Below, one piece after another: positions 1 through 9,574 of a stretch of 64,000 nucleotides of DNA. Location: NCBI RefSeq assembly GCF_023703375.1, contig NZ_JAMQGO010000001.1, forward strand, positions 62,001 through 126,000, read 5' to 3'. The notes beneath the pieces are model-generated. The model was not told where the DNA came from. It was given only the letters and a program-made list of their open reading frames with translations, and did not search any database. The stretch's first letter is position 1. The number at the start of each line of letters is the position of its first letter. Both the position numbers and the translations under genes were made by a program. This DNA is from Lutimaribacter degradans (GTDB lineage: Bacteria > Pseudomonadota > Alphaproteobacteria > Rhodobacterales > Rhodobacteraceae).

Positions 1-13
1 TATGGTTTTCGCC

Positions 14-77
14 AGGGGCTTTGCCCCTCTTGGGCCTGCGGCCCAATTCACCCCAGGGTATTTTCGGCAAGAGGAAG
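14..77 (-). repeat. Dual-hairpin intergenic repeat, copy A
   Basis: Read on the minus strand this holds a conserved block (CCTCTTGCCG-AAATACC), then a hairpin TTGGGCC-GCA-GGCCCAA (30-46) and a second hairpin AGGGGC-AAA-GCCCCT (14-28). The same layout recurs at 10538-10605 with compensatory changes in both stems. It lies just downstream of the YeeE gene end. Seen directly; that it is one of a genome-wide intergenic repeat family is inference. Confidence 0.7.
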
Positions 78-97
78 CAGGGGACTGGCCCCCTGGA

Positions 98-1162
98 TCA
101 GGCGGCGGCGGTGGCAGTGCCGCGCTGATCGACGAGGACATCGGTCACCATTGCGCCGATCCACATGCAGAAAAGCGCCAGCCACGCCGTGCCCGCGAAG
201 ACCGACCCGCCCGTGACGCCCGCTCCGATTGCGCAGCCACCGGCCAGCATCGCGCCGAAGCCCATCAGAACGGCCCCCGTCATCGACCGGCGCATGTTGG
301 ATTCATCGGTGAAGCCCTGGAACTTGAACTCGCCCTTCAACAGCGCCGAGACCATCGAGCCGACGACGACACCGGGAACCAGCCCGATCGAGAATTGCAG
401 CGCCTCGCCGCGCGACAGGAAAAACATCAACGTATGCGCCGAAGGCCCCGAGAAGGTGACGCTTTCGATCGTGATGGGGTCGAAGGCCATTTGCGCCAGG
501 TTGTAGGTGGCCACCCAGCCGATCGCCACCGCGAAGCCCACTCCGGCGCCAAAGACCAGCCGGCTTGCCGATATGCGGTTTTTCCACGACAGCACCAGCG
601 CCAGCACGGCGAATACCACGCCGATAGCCAGCCCCGCCCCTTGCGGCAGGCCGAGCGCGGCCAGCAGGTCGAGGTTGCGCCCGCCCGAGGTCGTCCAGAG
701 CGCGGCCAGGGTGTCGCGCGGGCCCGACAGGATGCCCGACAGGCTCATCTGGGCCACCACGGCAAAGATCAGCCCCGAAACGACCGAGCGCAGGTTGCCC
801 GTGGCCGCCAGAACCAGCAACCGCCCCGAGCAGCCCCGCGCCAGCACCATCCCGACGCCGAACAAGAGCCCGCCGATGATCGCGCCCGACCAACTGCCCG
901 GCACCGCCATCTGCCGGCCTTCGGCGGCGTCGAACAGGCCCAGAAGCTGCGCCCCTTGCACCCAGACCAGCGCGGTGGAAAAAGTCAGGAACCACACGGC
1001 CACCTTGTCGCCCATCTGGCCGCGGGCGAATTCCGCCGTGGCCGCGCGCAAGCAAAAGCGCGAGCGTTGCGCCGAGACGCCGAAAACCACGCCTGTCATC
1101 ACGCCCAGAAGCGCGGCGGTCGGGGCCTCTCCGATCCATTCGACAAGGGCAAGAAGATCCAT
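98..1162 (-). CDS. YeeE/YedE family sulfur (thiosulfate) transporter
   Basis: A 354-residue polytopic membrane protein of the YeeE/YedE family, whose best-studied members take up thiosulfate through a path lined with cysteines. Three family cysteine motifs are visible: RSRFCLRAA near the N-terminus, ARGCSGR about residue 100, and GGCAIGAGVTG near the C-terminus. The start at 1162 (MDLLALVEW) is chosen because it gives the usual family length; the frame stays open much further upstream but that part is arginine-rich non-homologous sequence. It is divergent from the cupin gene at 1344. The substrate is inferred from the family. Confidence 0.88.
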   Translation of the reverse strand: MDLLALVEWIGEAPTAALLGVMTGVVFGVSAQRSRFCLRAATAEFARGQMGDKVAVWFLTFSTALVWVQGAQLLGLFDAAEGRQMAVPGSWSGAIIGGLLFGVGMVLARGCSGRLLVLAATGNLRSVVSGLIFAVVAQMSLSGILSGPRDTLAALWTTSGGRNLDLLAALGLPQGAGLAIGVVFAVLALVLSWKNRISASRLVFGAGVGFAVAIGWVATYNLAQMAFDPITIESVTFSGPSAHTLMFFLSRGEALQFSIGLVPGVVVGSMVSALLKGEFKFQGFTDESNMRRSMTGAVLMGFGAMLAGGCAIGAGVTGGSVFAGTAWLALFCMWIGAMVTDVLVDQRGTATAAA

Positions 1163-1343
1163 CGCGCGTCTCCGGGTTTTGCGGCGTTTCGGCGCTGTCT
1201 GTCGCATGGCGCGCAAATTCGTGCCTTGATTCAGATCAGAACGGTGCGAAAGCGACCGTGACCGCGTCGCAATCGGGGCGGACGGCCTGGCGCGCGCGCG
1301 GTATTCCCCCCCTATCGTCCACGGCGTTGCAGGGAGGTGCGCC

Positions 1344-1793
1344 ATGACCCAAGCGATGAACGAGATCGCGGCAGCGCAGGCCCAGGCGATGGCCATGCTG
1401 GCGCTGGCCGCGATGCCTGTGAGCGTCAGCGCCGATGTGGTCGCGCTGGAAGGGGGCGAAGACCCGGCCTTTGGCACCGTGCGTTGGCGCACGCTGTTTT
1501 GTGCCGACAGAACCAGCACGCAGGGCATGGTTGTGGGCGTGGCCGAGTTCGGCGCGCATGGCACGCTCAAGCCTCATCGCCACGGCGCGGCCGAAATCTA
1601 TTTTGGCCTGACGGGCCGCGGCACGGTAACGATCGAAGGTGTGGCGCACACCATCGGGCCGGGCACCGCGCTGTTCATTCCGGGCGAGGTTCTGCACGGC
1701 ACCGTGGCCGGCCCCGACGGGCTGCAATTTCTTTACGCCTTTCCGCGTGACCGGTTTTCAGAGATCGATTATCGTTTTGCAGCCGAGGGGTAG
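1344..1793 (+). CDS. Small single-domain cupin, DMSP-lyase-like metal site
   Basis: A 149-residue protein with one cupin barrel. Cupin motif 1 reads PHRHGAAEIYFGLTGRG and motif 2 reads GTALFIPGEVLHGT, giving candidate metal ligands H78, H80, E84 and H118 plus Y86. From memory, the DMSP lyase DddW (about 152 residues) uses H81, H83, E87, Y89 and H121, so all five positions are offset by three. This spacing is shared by many cupins, so DddW is a hypothesis, not a call. The gene is divergent from a sulfur transporter and is followed by an MFS transporter. Start at 1344 with GGAGGTGCGCC just upstream. Confidence 0.85.
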   Translation: MTQAMNEIAAAQAQAMAMLALAAMPVSVSADVVALEGGEDPAFGTVRWRTLFCADRTSTQGMVVGVAEFGAHGTLKPHRHGAAEIYFGLTGRGTVTIEGVAHTIGPGTALFIPGEVLHGTVAGPDGLQFLYAFPRDRFSEIDYRFAAEG

Positions 1794-1927
1794 GCCCGCG
1801 CATCGCCTGTTGCATGGCCCGGTCGCGCCGCGCCTGTCGCGGTGATGCGATGCCTTGCCGGGGGTGCATGGCCGGCTTGATATCAGTGCACTCGCCAAGC
1901 CCGTGAAAAGGGCGTAAAGCCATTAAC

Positions 1928-3160
1928 ATGAGAACCATGCCCCTGGCCGAGGCGCGGCATCTGCCGCTCTGGCGGCGCCCCACGAGTTTGCTGTTTGCCA
2001 TGGCCCTGGCCATGCCCATCGCCTTTGCGACCTGGTCGGCGCTGCTCAATAATTTCGTGGTCGAGGCGGCAGGGTTCGACGGGGCCGATATCGGCCTGTT
2101 GCACACGGTGCGCGAAATCCCGGGCTTTTTGGCGGTGGGAGTCATCGCGATCATAATTTTCATGCGCGAACAGGTGCTTGGGCTTGTTTCCCTGATCCTG
2201 TTGGGGGCGGCGACGGCGATTACAGCGTGGTTTCCCTCGCTTGGCGGTATCCTGACGATCACCATGCTCAGCTCGATCGGGTTTCATTATTACGAAACGG
2301 TCAACCAGTCGCTGCAATTGCAATGGCTGCCGAAAGACCGCGCGCCGCAGATCCTGGGATGGCTGCTGGCCGCGGGATCGGCGGCGACGCTGGTGGCCTA
2401 TGTGCTGATCGTGCTGACATGGGAAGCGTTCGACCTGTCCTACAACCTGGTCTACCTGGCGTCGGGGGGGATAACCGCAGCGCTGGCGGTGTTCTGCCTG
2501 TTGGCATACCCCCAGTTCGAGGCACCCAACCCCCAGGTCAAGAAATTCATCCTGCGTCGGCGTTACTGGCTTTATTACGCGTTACAATTCATGGCCGGGG
2601 CACGGCGGCAGATCTTCATGGTTTTCGCAGGGTTCATGATGGTCGAGAAATTCGGCTTCGAGGTTCACGAGGTGACGGGGCTGTTCCTGATCAACCTGGT
2701 GATCAACATGGGTTTGGCGCCCGTGTTCGGGCGGGCCGTGGCGCGGTTTGGCGAGCGCAACACGCTGGTCTTTGAATATGCCGGGCTGGTGCTGGTGTTC
2801 CTGGCCTATGGCGGGATCTACTGGTTCGGCTGGGGGGTGTTGCTGGCCTCGGTGTTATACGTGGTAGACCACATGCTTTTCGCCCTCGCGCTGGCGCTGA
2901 AGACCTATTTCCAGAAGATCGCCGATCCGGGCGATATCGCACCCACTGCGGCGGTGGCCTTTACCATCAACCATATCGCGGCGGTCGGGCTGCCCTGGGT
3001 GCTTGGCTTGTTGTGGCTGGTTGCGCCGGGGGCGGTGTTCGGTTTGGCCGCGGCCATGGCGGGCACCTCGCTTCTGTTGGCGCTGATGATTCCGCGCCAC
3101 CCCGAGCCGGGCAACGAAACCGTTCTTTCGCGCTTTGTCGCCCCCGCGCCGGCAGAATAG
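1928..3160 (+). CDS. MFS transporter
   Basis: A 410-residue hydrophobic protein with about 12 predicted membrane segments and a central hydrophilic linker around residues 200-215 (APNPQVKKFILRRR), the usual two-times-six arrangement of major facilitator superfamily permeases. It carries no motif that tells me the substrate. A second in-frame ATG lies three codons in and could be the true start. It is followed after about 60 bases by a MATE exporter in the same direction, so the two may be co-transcribed. Confidence 0.8.
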   Translation: MRTMPLAEARHLPLWRRPTSLLFAMALAMPIAFATWSALLNNFVVEAAGFDGADIGLLHTVREIPGFLAVGVIAIIIFMREQVLGLVSLILLGAATAITAWFPSLGGILTITMLSSIGFHYYETVNQSLQLQWLPKDRAPQILGWLLAAGSAATLVAYVLIVLTWEAFDLSYNLVYLASGGITAALAVFCLLAYPQFEAPNPQVKKFILRRRYWLYYALQFMAGARRQIFMVFAGFMMVEKFGFEVHEVTGLFLINLVINMGLAPVFGRAVARFGERNTLVFEYAGLVLVFLAYGGIYWFGWGVLLASVLYVVDHMLFALALALKTYFQKIADPGDIAPTAAVAFTINHIAAVGLPWVLGLLWLVAPGAVFGLAAAMAGTSLLLALMIPRHPEPGNETVLSRFVAPAPAE

Positions 3161-3221
3161 CGAAACCACATGCCATTGCCGCATCGGGCGCCGGGGCGGA
3201 CAAGAAACAAGAGGCCAGGGA

Positions 3222-4568
3222 ATGTCCCAGTCAGCGACCGCAAAGTTCACCACCGGCTCGACCATGCGGCACGTGGTGGTGATGACGCTGACGGGCTCCT
3301 TGGGGCTGAGCTTCATGTTCCTGGTGGATTTCCTGGCGCTGTTCTGGATCAGCCAGCTTGGGCGCGAAGACCTGATCGCGGCGCTGGGTTTCGCCGCGAC
3401 GGTGCAGTTTTTCCTGATCTCGATATCGGTCGGCATGATGATCGCGGCGGTCGCGCTGGTCAGCCGCGCGCTGGGGCAGGGCAACCCGGACCGCGCCCGG
3501 CGCATTGCCACGTCGTCAATGATCTATGCCGTCGCGATGCAGGGCGGCATCGCGGTAACGGTATTCGTGCTGCGCGGGCATATCCTGGCCTGGTCGGGCG
3601 CCGAGGGCGAGGTGCTGGACGTGGCGGCGCAGTTCCTGGGTATCTCGGTGATGTCGCTGCCACTGATCGCTCTCGGCATGAGCGCGGCGGCGGTGCTGCG
3701 CGCCGCGGGTGAGGCGTGGCGCGCGATGATGGTGACGACCACGGGCGGGTTGGTGGCGCTGGTGGTCGATCCGGTGTTGATCATCTGGTTGGAACTGGGC
3801 GTGCCCGGGGCCGCCATGGCGATCGTGATATCGCGGTTGGTGATGGCCTGTGCGGGGCTTTACTGGGTGGCGGGCAAGGGGTTGCTGGCGCCGCCCGCGC
3901 CCGGCGATCTGCGCGATACCATGGCGCCCTTCCTGGGCATCGCGCTGCCGGCGGTGGCGACGCAGGTTTCCACCCCGTTCGGCAACTGGGTGCTGATCCG
4001 CGCCATGGCCGAACATGGTGACAGCGCCGTGGCAGGGCTTGGCGTGGCCGCGCGGTTGCAGATCCTTGGGTTCGGCGGGATCTTTGCGCTGTCGGGGGCC
4101 ATCGGTGGTATCATCGGGCAGAACCACGGCGCCGGCCTGCCCGGGCGAGTGCGGCAATCCTATGTCGACGCGTTGAAATTCTGCGCGATCTATACCGCGA
4201 TCGTCTGGGCGCTCATGGTCGCGCTTGCCGATCCGCTGGCGCGGGCTTTTGGACTGACGGGGCAGGCGGCCGAAGTGTTGCACTGGTTCGCCCATGTCGG
4301 GGCGGGGTCGTTCATGTTCACCGGGGCGTTGTTCGTGGCCAACGCGGCCTTCAACAACCTGGGACGGCCAATCTGGGCCACAGTGGCCAACTGGACGCGC
4401 GACGGCGCCATGATGGCGCCGCTGGCCTTTGGGCTGGGCGCGGTGTATGCCGCGCCGGGGGTTATCGCGGGGCAGGCCGTTGCCAATATCCTTGCGGGCA
4501 CTCTGGCCGCCTGGGTTGGCTGGCGCTTTGTCAGCGGCAGGCTTGACCGCACCGCGCGCCCGGCCTAA
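3222..4568 (+). CDS. MATE family efflux transporter
   Basis: A 448-residue protein with about 12 hydrophobic segments in the two-fold repeat expected of MATE (multidrug and toxin extrusion) cation antiporters; the pattern GNPDRARR in the first half and the GIALPAVATQVSTP helix opening the second half fit this family. The start at 3222 is chosen because GAGGCCAGGG lies directly before it; an ATG at 3135 in the same frame overlaps the preceding gene and adds non-homologous residues. Substrate unknown. Confidence 0.85.
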   Translation: MSQSATAKFTTGSTMRHVVVMTLTGSLGLSFMFLVDFLALFWISQLGREDLIAALGFAATVQFFLISISVGMMIAAVALVSRALGQGNPDRARRIATSSMIYAVAMQGGIAVTVFVLRGHILAWSGAEGEVLDVAAQFLGISVMSLPLIALGMSAAAVLRAAGEAWRAMMVTTTGGLVALVVDPVLIIWLELGVPGAAMAIVISRLVMACAGLYWVAGKGLLAPPAPGDLRDTMAPFLGIALPAVATQVSTPFGNWVLIRAMAEHGDSAVAGLGVAARLQILGFGGIFALSGAIGGIIGQNHGAGLPGRVRQSYVDALKFCAIYTAIVWALMVALADPLARAFGLTGQAAEVLHWFAHVGAGSFMFTGALFVANAAFNNLGRPIWATVANWTRDGAMMAPLAFGLGAVYAAPGVIAGQAVANILAGTLAAWVGWRFVSGRLDRTARPA

Positions 4569-4600
4569 CGCCAACCTGCGACGATAGCGGAGACAACGAC

Positions 4601-5473
4601 ATGCCCACCTTTACCGCCATGACCACCCTGTCCGGCAAGGACCGCGCCGAGGCATTGGGCCTTGCCGTCGAGAACCTTGTGCCCGAACCCGCCGGTGTTG
4701 GCGTTTTCGAGATCGAGGACGACTCGGGACTGTGGGAGGTCGCCTGTTATTTCACCGAAAGCCCCGATGACACCGGGCTGGCGCTGCTGGCCGCGGCCCA
4801 CGACGCCAAGCCGTTTGCCATTTCCGAACTGCCGGAAACCGATTGGGTCGCCAAGGTGCGGCGCGAGTTGACCCCGGTCGAGGCAGGGCGGTTTTTCGTC
4901 TATGGTAGCCATGACGCCGACAAGGTGCCGGCGACATGCGAACCGTTGCTGATCGAGGCGGCGATGGCATTCGGCACCGGGCATCATGGCACGACGCTGG
5001 GCTGCCTGCGCGCGCTTGACCGTCTGGCCAATGACGGGTTCACCGGGCGCAATGTCGTGGATATCGGCTGCGGCACCGCCGTTTTGGCCATGGCGGCCGC
5101 GCGGATCTGGCCCGACACGGTGCTGGCCAGCGATATCGACGCCGTCGCCGTCGAGGTGGCCGAGGCAAACGTGGCCGCGAACGACCTTCAGGGCCGGGTG
5201 CGCTGTCTTGAGGCCACGGGTTTTGACCACCCCGAGTTGCAGGCTGCCGCACCGTTCGACCTGGTCTTTGCCAATATCCTGAAAGGGCCGCTGATCGCCC
5301 TTGCCCCGGATGTGGCCAAGAACACCGGCCCGGATGCGAAGGTGATTCTTTCCGGGATACTGAACGAGCAGGCGGATGAGGTTATCTTGGTTTATTCACG
5401 GTTTGGCATCAATCTGACGCACCGTGAAGAGATTGGTGAATGGACGACGCTCACGCTGGTGAATAACAACTAA
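4601..5473 (+). CDS. prmA: Ribosomal protein L11 methyltransferase
   Basis: A 290-residue SAM-dependent methyltransferase expected to trimethylate ribosomal protein L11 in the cytoplasm. The SAM-binding motif is NVVDIGCGTAVLAMAAAR and the catalytic-loop motif is FANILKGPL, both diagnostic of PrmA; the upstream GTGHHGTTLGCL segment is also family-typical. GGAGACAACGAC precedes the ATG at 4601. A short membrane protein gene follows in the same direction. Confidence 0.92.
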   Translation: MPTFTAMTTLSGKDRAEALGLAVENLVPEPAGVGVFEIEDDSGLWEVACYFTESPDDTGLALLAAAHDAKPFAISELPETDWVAKVRRELTPVEAGRFFVYGSHDADKVPATCEPLLIEAAMAFGTGHHGTTLGCLRALDRLANDGFTGRNVVDIGCGTAVLAMAAARIWPDTVLASDIDAVAVEVAEANVAANDLQGRVRCLEATGFDHPELQAAAPFDLVFANILKGPLIALAPDVAKNTGPDAKVILSGILNEQADEVILVYSRFGINLTHREEIGEWTTLTLVNNN

Positions 5474-5586
5474 TTCAAGCCCAAATTGAGGTGTGTTTTA
5501 GGCGTTTGCCCCATTTTTGCCGCATTTTGGGGGCATACAGAATTTTGACACTGGTGGGGGCCGGTATCAAGTATTCGGAGTTCAAG

Positions 5587-5931
5587 ATGGACGAGGCTGC
5601 CACTGATTTCCAGAAGCGATTGAAGCGCATTGGAAAGCGACATGCGCGTCTTGAGCATGGCTATGTTTCGGTCGTGGGTGAAGACGGGCTGATCATTACC
5701 AAGCCCAAGCGCAAATCCGGCGGGTTCCCGCTGCGCGTTCTGGCGACCCTGGTGCTGTGTTTCTTCGGTTTCAAGATCCTGTTGATCAGCCAACTGGGTC
5801 CGGAAGGATACGCCACTCGCGTCGACCTGTTGAAAACCGGCACGGTGATCGAACAGGGCGGTGCGTGGCTATTGCAGGCCGATCCCGTTTCACTGGCTGT
5901 TGCAGACGGTATAAACAAACTGACCCTCTGA
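5587..5931 (+). CDS. Conserved small membrane protein of unknown function
   Basis: A 114-residue protein with a basic N-terminal region rich in Lys, Arg and His, one hydrophobic segment at about residues 47-67 and a C-terminal part likely outside the cytoplasm. The ATG at 5587 is preceded by TCGGAG. A strong terminator (5995-6026) closes the unit. I do not recognise a family. The coding frame is clean and the protein properties look real, so it is probably a lineage-specific gene rather than a chance frame. Confidence 0.7.
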   Translation: MDEAATDFQKRLKRIGKRHARLEHGYVSVVGEDGLIITKPKRKSGGFPLRVLATLVLCFFGFKILLISQLGPEGYATRVDLLKTGTVIEQGGAWLLQADPVSLAVADGINKLTL

Positions 5932-5994
5932 TCTCTCGCAGAGGCGTCCTCCCCCGGCTCAGGTTCGGTTGACAGAACATCGGGGGTCAAAGGA

Positions 5995-6026
5995 AAAGGC
6001 CGCGTCCCTTTAGGGGCGCGGCCTTT
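5995..6026. terminator. Bidirectional intrinsic terminator
   Basis: Inverted repeat AAAGGCCGCGTCCCT / AGGGGCGCGGCCTTT with only one wobble position. It lies between the plus-strand gene ending at 5931 and the minus-strand DUF1127 gene ending at 6049. Read on the minus strand it is followed by a T-rich stretch; on the plus strand by TTTCTC. It probably serves both convergent genes. Confidence 0.85.
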
Positions 6027-6048
6027 CTCGTGGGTGTCGGTAGGGCGC

Positions 6049-6249
6049 TTAACCGCGTGCCACCGTGTCGATGTCACCGCGGCACAGGCCGATATCATCG
6101 AGTTCGCGGTCGGACAGCTTGTTCAGCGCGTTACGGGTCACGCGCGCGTCGTTCCATGCGGCGACGGCGGCAACAAGGCGTGAGAACAGGTTGCCACGGC
6201 GAGGGGTGGTGCCGAAGGCTGCGGGGCGGTGGGCGTCGAAAACTGCCAT
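6049..6249 (-). CDS. DUF1127 small protein
   Basis: A 66-residue protein ending in the DUF1127 (YjiS-like) signature LSDRELDDIGLCRGDID, an arginine/aspartate-rich amphipathic helix followed by a short tail. In other alphaproteobacteria proteins of this type are small RNA-binding factors linked to phosphate, carbon and RNA turnover. The start at 6249 has AAAAGGATC upstream. The gene converges on a shared terminator and is divergent from ruvC across about 330 bases. Confidence 0.88.
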   Translation of the reverse strand: MAVFDAHRPAAFGTTPRRGNLFSRLVAAVAAWNDARVTRNALNKLSDRELDDIGLCRGDIDTVARG

Positions 6250-6579
6250 TTTCGTGATCCTTTTGAGCAAGATTTGGGCGGGCTGGAAACTCAGCGTTCT
6301 GATGGGGCAAATAGGGGGGGCGCTCACGCCGCGCAAGCAGCCATTTTTGCATAGGCGTCATGCAGCTTTTGCATGTGTCGCGTCGGCGGCAAAACCCTTT
6401 AAAACAAGGCTGAAATCCGCCTGAATCGGATGGCGATCTGCCTGTGTGTCGGCGCGATTCCGCCACGCGTGACGCTGCGATGCAGCAAGGTGTCGTTTTT
6501 GGCCCGTGGCGCTTTCGGCTTGGCGTTTGTTCGCCTTTCGTGCTACTGCGTCAGAAAAGCAACAATATGCAGGGCAGTG
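6250..6579. other. Divergent intergenic region, DUF1127 / ruvC
   Basis: About 330 bases between two divergent genes. It holds a run of seven G at 6314-6320 and a few short AT-rich patches, but I find no promoter close to consensus and no convincing small RNA. The ruvC frame stays open back to 6430, but those residues (cysteine-rich, no RuvC homology) are most likely untranslated leader. Confidence 0.5.
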
Positions 6580-7086
6580 ATGAGGATTTTGGGCATCGAC
6601 CCGGGGTTGCGGAACCTTGGCTGGGGCGTGATCGACGCGCAGGGCAGCCGACTCAGGCACGTGGCGAACGGAATTTTACATTCATCCGGCACCGATCTGG
6701 CACGCCGCCTGCTGTCTTTGCACGCGCAATTGACCGATATCCTGCACACCCATGCCCCTGACACGGCGGCGGTTGAACACACATTCGTCAACAAGGATGG
6801 GGCCGGCACGTTGAAACTTGGCCAGGCGCGGGCCATCGCCCTGCTGGTGCCGGCGCAGTTCGGCATCGAGGTGGGCGAATACGCCCCCAACGCGGTGAAA
6901 AAGACGGTGGTGGGCGTGGGCCACGCGCAAAAGGGACAGGTGGAGCACATGGTCGCCATGCAACTGCCCGGCGTCAAAATCGCGGGGCCCGACGCGGCCG
7001 ACGCGTTGGCGGTGGCGATCTGCCACGCCTACCAGGGGGCGGCCAGCACCCGGCTGAACGAAGCTGTGCGGAGGGCCAGCGCATGA
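6580..7086 (+). CDS. ruvC: Holliday junction resolvase RuvC
   Basis: A 168-residue endonuclease that cuts Holliday junctions with RuvAB. The RNase H-like active-site acidic residues are visible: D7 in [16 protein letters not shown], the Glu in [10 protein letters not shown], and the Asp pair in [14 protein letters not shown]. The ATG at 6580 gives family length; a GTG one codon upstream is possible. Its stop overlaps the ruvA start in ATGA, so translation is probably coupled. Confidence 0.96.
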   Translation: MRILGIDPGLRNLGWGVIDAQGSRLRHVANGILHSSGTDLARRLLSLHAQLTDILHTHAPDTAAVEHTFVNKDGAGTLKLGQARAIALLVPAQFGIEVGEYAPNAVKKTVVGVGHAQKGQVEHMVAMQLPGVKIAGPDAADALAVAICHAYQGAASTRLNEAVRRASA

Positions 7087-7757
7087 TCGGCAAGATCGCG
7101 GGGCGGATCGATTACCGTGCGGAAGACCACGTTTTGATCGATGTGGGCGGTGTGGGATACCTTGTCTATTGCTCGGATCGCACGCTGGCGGCGCTGCCCG
7201 GCGCGGGCGAGGCGACGGCGCTCTATACAGATCTGCTGGTACGCGAGGATATCCTGCAGCTTTATGGTTTCGTCACGCTGGTGGAAAAGGAATGGCATCG
7301 CCTTTTGATGAGCGTGCAAGGCGTGGGCGCCAAGGCCTCGCTGGCGATCCTTGGCGCGCTTGGCCCTGATGGTGTCAGCCGCGCCATCGCCCTGGGCGAC
7401 TGGAACGCGGTGAAGGCCGCCAAGGGGATCGGCCCCAAGACCGCGCAGCGCGTGGTGAACGAACTTAAGGACAAGGCCCCCGGCATCATGGCTTTGGGGG
7501 CCGGCATGGCCGCCGCGTCAGGCGAGGCCCCCGCTCAAGTGGTCGAGGGCAGCACGCCTGCGCCCAACGCGGCCGCCTACGCGCCCGCCAAGGGCAATGC
7601 CGCCGCACAATCCGAGGCGCTGTCGGCGCTGTCGAACCTGGGCTATGCCCCCGGTGAGGCGGCCAGCGCCGTGGCGCAGGCCGCCGGAGACGCGCCCGAG
7701 GCCGGCACGCCCGAGTTGATCCGCGCGGCGTTGAAACTGCTGGCACCGAAAGGGTAG
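7083..7757 (+). CDS. ruvA: Holliday junction DNA helicase subunit RuvA
   Basis: A 224-residue protein with the N-terminal OB fold ([12 protein letters not shown]), the helix-hairpin-helix region ([15 protein letters not shown] and [16 protein letters not shown]) and the C-terminal RuvB-binding domain ([16 protein letters not shown]). The linker between domains 2 and 3 (about residues 140-180) is Ala/Pro-rich and makes the protein some 20 residues longer than the E. coli enzyme. It overlaps ruvC by four bases. Confidence 0.96.
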   Translation: MIGKIAGRIDYRAEDHVLIDVGGVGYLVYCSDRTLAALPGAGEATALYTDLLVREDILQLYGFVTLVEKEWHRLLMSVQGVGAKASLAILGALGPDGVSRAIALGDWNAVKAAKGIGPKTAQRVVNELKDKAPGIMALGAGMAAASGEAPAQVVEGSTPAPNAAAYAPAKGNAAAQSEALSALSNLGYAPGEAASAVAQAAGDAPEAGTPELIRAALKLLAPKG

Positions 7758-7832
7758 GGGCATGGGCACGCTCAACAGGCGGGGTGACCTGTCTCGTACC
7801 GAACGCCACCCGCGGCATAAGGAGCGCCGAAC

Positions 7833-8861
7833 ATGACCGGCCCCGACCCCACGCTGCGCCCCGATCCCAGGCCCGAGGATGGCGATCGTGCGCTGCGCCC
7901 GCAGGTACTGGACGAATTCATCGGCCAGGCCGAAGCACGCGCAAACCTCAAGGTGTTCATCCAGTCCGCACGCCAGCGTGGCGAAGCGATGGATCACACG
8001 CTGTTCCATGGCCCTCCCGGTCTGGGCAAGACCACGCTGGCGCAGATCATGGCCAAGGAACTGGGCGTCAATTTCCGCATGACCAGCGGCCCGGTGCTGG
8101 CCAAGGCGGGCGACCTCGCGGCGATATTGACCAACCTGGAATCGCGCGATGTTCTGTTCATCGACGAGATCCATCGCTTGAACCCCGCGGTCGAAGAGGT
8201 GCTTTACCCCGCGCTGGAAGATTTCGAACTTGACCTCGTGATCGGCGAGGGCCCGGCGGCGCGCACCGTGCGGATCGAGTTGCAGCCCTTTACACTGGTG
8301 GGCGCCACGACACGCATGGGCCTGCTGACCACGCCGTTGCGTGACCGTTTCGGCATCCCCACCCGGCTGAATTTCTACACCCGCGACGAGTTGCACGAGA
8401 TCGTTACCCGCAACGCCCGCCTGATGGGCGCGCCCGCCACGCCAGAGGGTGCGATGGAAATCGCCCGTCGCTCGCGCGGGACACCGCGGATTGCCGGGCG
8501 GCTGCTGCGCCGGGTGGTCGATTTCGCCGTGGTCGAGGGCGAGGGGCGCGTCACGAAAGAGATCGCCGACCACGCGCTGACACGTCTTGGGGTCGATGAC
8601 CTCGGCCTGGACGGCGCCGACCGTCGATATTTGCGGCTGATCGCCGAAAACTATGCCGGCGGTCCAGTAGGCATCGAAACCCTGTCGGCGGCGCTGTCGG
8701 AAAGTCGCGACAGCCTGGAAGAGGTGATCGAACCCTTCTTGCTGCAGCAAGGCCTTATTCAGCGTACGCCGCGCGGGCGGATGCTGGCGCAAAAGGGCTG
8801 GACGCATCTGGGCCTTGCCGCGCCGCGCCCGCCCGGGCAGAACGACCTGTTCGGCCAGTAA
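7833..8861 (+). CDS. ruvB: Holliday junction branch migration ATPase RuvB
   Basis: A 342-residue AAA+ motor that drives branch migration on RuvA-bound junctions. Walker A is GPPGLGKTT, Walker [10 protein letters not shown], with sensor 1 [11 protein letters not shown] and the C-terminal winged helix ending in [28 protein letters not shown] lies before the ATG at 7833. A 75-base gap separates it from ruvA, in keeping with one ruvCAB transcript. Confidence 0.97.
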   Translation: MTGPDPTLRPDPRPEDGDRALRPQVLDEFIGQAEARANLKVFIQSARQRGEAMDHTLFHGPPGLGKTTLAQIMAKELGVNFRMTSGPVLAKAGDLAAILTNLESRDVLFIDEIHRLNPAVEEVLYPALEDFELDLVIGEGPAARTVRIELQPFTLVGATTRMGLLTTPLRDRFGIPTRLNFYTRDELHEIVTRNARLMGAPATPEGAMEIARRSRGTPRIAGRLLRRVVDFAVVEGEGRVTKEIADHALTRLGVDDLGLDGADRRYLRLIAENYAGGPVGIETLSAALSESRDSLEEVIEPFLLQQGLIQRTPRGRMLAQKGWTHLGLAAPRPPGQNDLFGQ

Positions 8862-8923
8862 CACCGGCTTGCACCCGTCACCCGCCCCGCGCTATGCGGG
8901 CCGCGCGCCCAGACGGAGGAGCC

Positions 8924-9574
8924 ATGACCGACCCGACATCCCTGACACCCGACGAGGTGACGGCGCTGTTTACCCGCGCCGATGACCAGTTCCTTTTCGC
9001 GCGTTGGGGGCGGCCCATCGCGCCGGTGGTTTTCGGCGTGCAGGATGCCACGCTGGAAACGGTCAAGGGCGCGCTCGAGGCGGTCGCCGCGCTGTCGGGC
9101 CACAAGCTGGCCGAGACCGACCCGGAACTGGGCGCCAACCTGATGGTGTTCTTTTTCCGCGAATGGGACGAACTGCCCGAGGTGCCGAATCTCGATCGGC
9201 TGATACCGGACCTGGGTCCACTGGTCGCGCGGCTGAAATCGGTCGATGCCAACCAGTATCGCGTCTTTCGGTTCGACGAACAGGGCGGGATCAAGGCAGC
9301 GTTCGTTTTCCTGCGGATGGATGCAGAACTTTCGAAACTCCCGGCCGACGTGCTGGCGCTTGGCCAGGTAGTGCAAACCTTCCTTTTATGGTCCGACACG
9401 GCCTTCACCGACCGCTCGGCGCTGGCCGTGATGCAGGACCGCACGATCCTGCGCCCCGACATCGCCGCGCTGCTGCGCGCGGCCTATGACCCGGTGCTTC
9501 CCGTGGCCAGCAGCGATCCGTCCCACGCGCTCAGGCTCGCGGCGCGAATGGCCCGGGCCGCGCCGCCCAGCTGA
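8924..9574 (+). CDS. Conserved hypothetical protein downstream of ruvB
   Basis: A 216-residue, mostly soluble and acidic protein with no membrane segment and no motif I can name. The start at 8924 has a strong ribosome site, ACGGAGGAGCC. Its stop overlaps the start of thpR in TGATG, so it is translated as part of a chain with thpR and ybgC. Its position suggests a conserved roseobacter gene, but I cannot assign a role. Confidence 0.75.
   Translation: MTDPTSLTPDEVTALFTRADDQFLFARWGRPIAPVVFGVQDATLETVKGALEAVAALSGHKLAETDPELGANLMVFFFREWDELPEVPNLDRLIPDLGPLVARLKSVDANQYRVFRFDEQGGIKAAFVFLRMDAELSKLPADVLALGQVVQTFLLWSDTAFTDRSALAVMQDRTILRPDIAALLRAAYDPVLPVASSDPSHALRLAARMARAAPPS

Noticed and set aside
1344..1793. 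Firm call as DMSP lyase DddW
   Set aside because: Metal-ligand spacing alone is shared by many cupins; without alignment it stays a hypothesis.
5543..5576. TTGACA-like promoter before the 5587 gene
   Set aside because: TTGACA is present at about 5543 but no -10 sequence lies at a suitable distance.
6430..6579. N-terminal extension of RuvC
   Set aside because: The extra 50 residues are Cys-rich and unlike RuvC; the start at 6580 gives MRILGIDPG as in the family.
7518..8864. Long minus-strand frame antisense to ruvA and ruvB
   Set aside because: No homology pattern; fully covered by the clear ruvAB genes.
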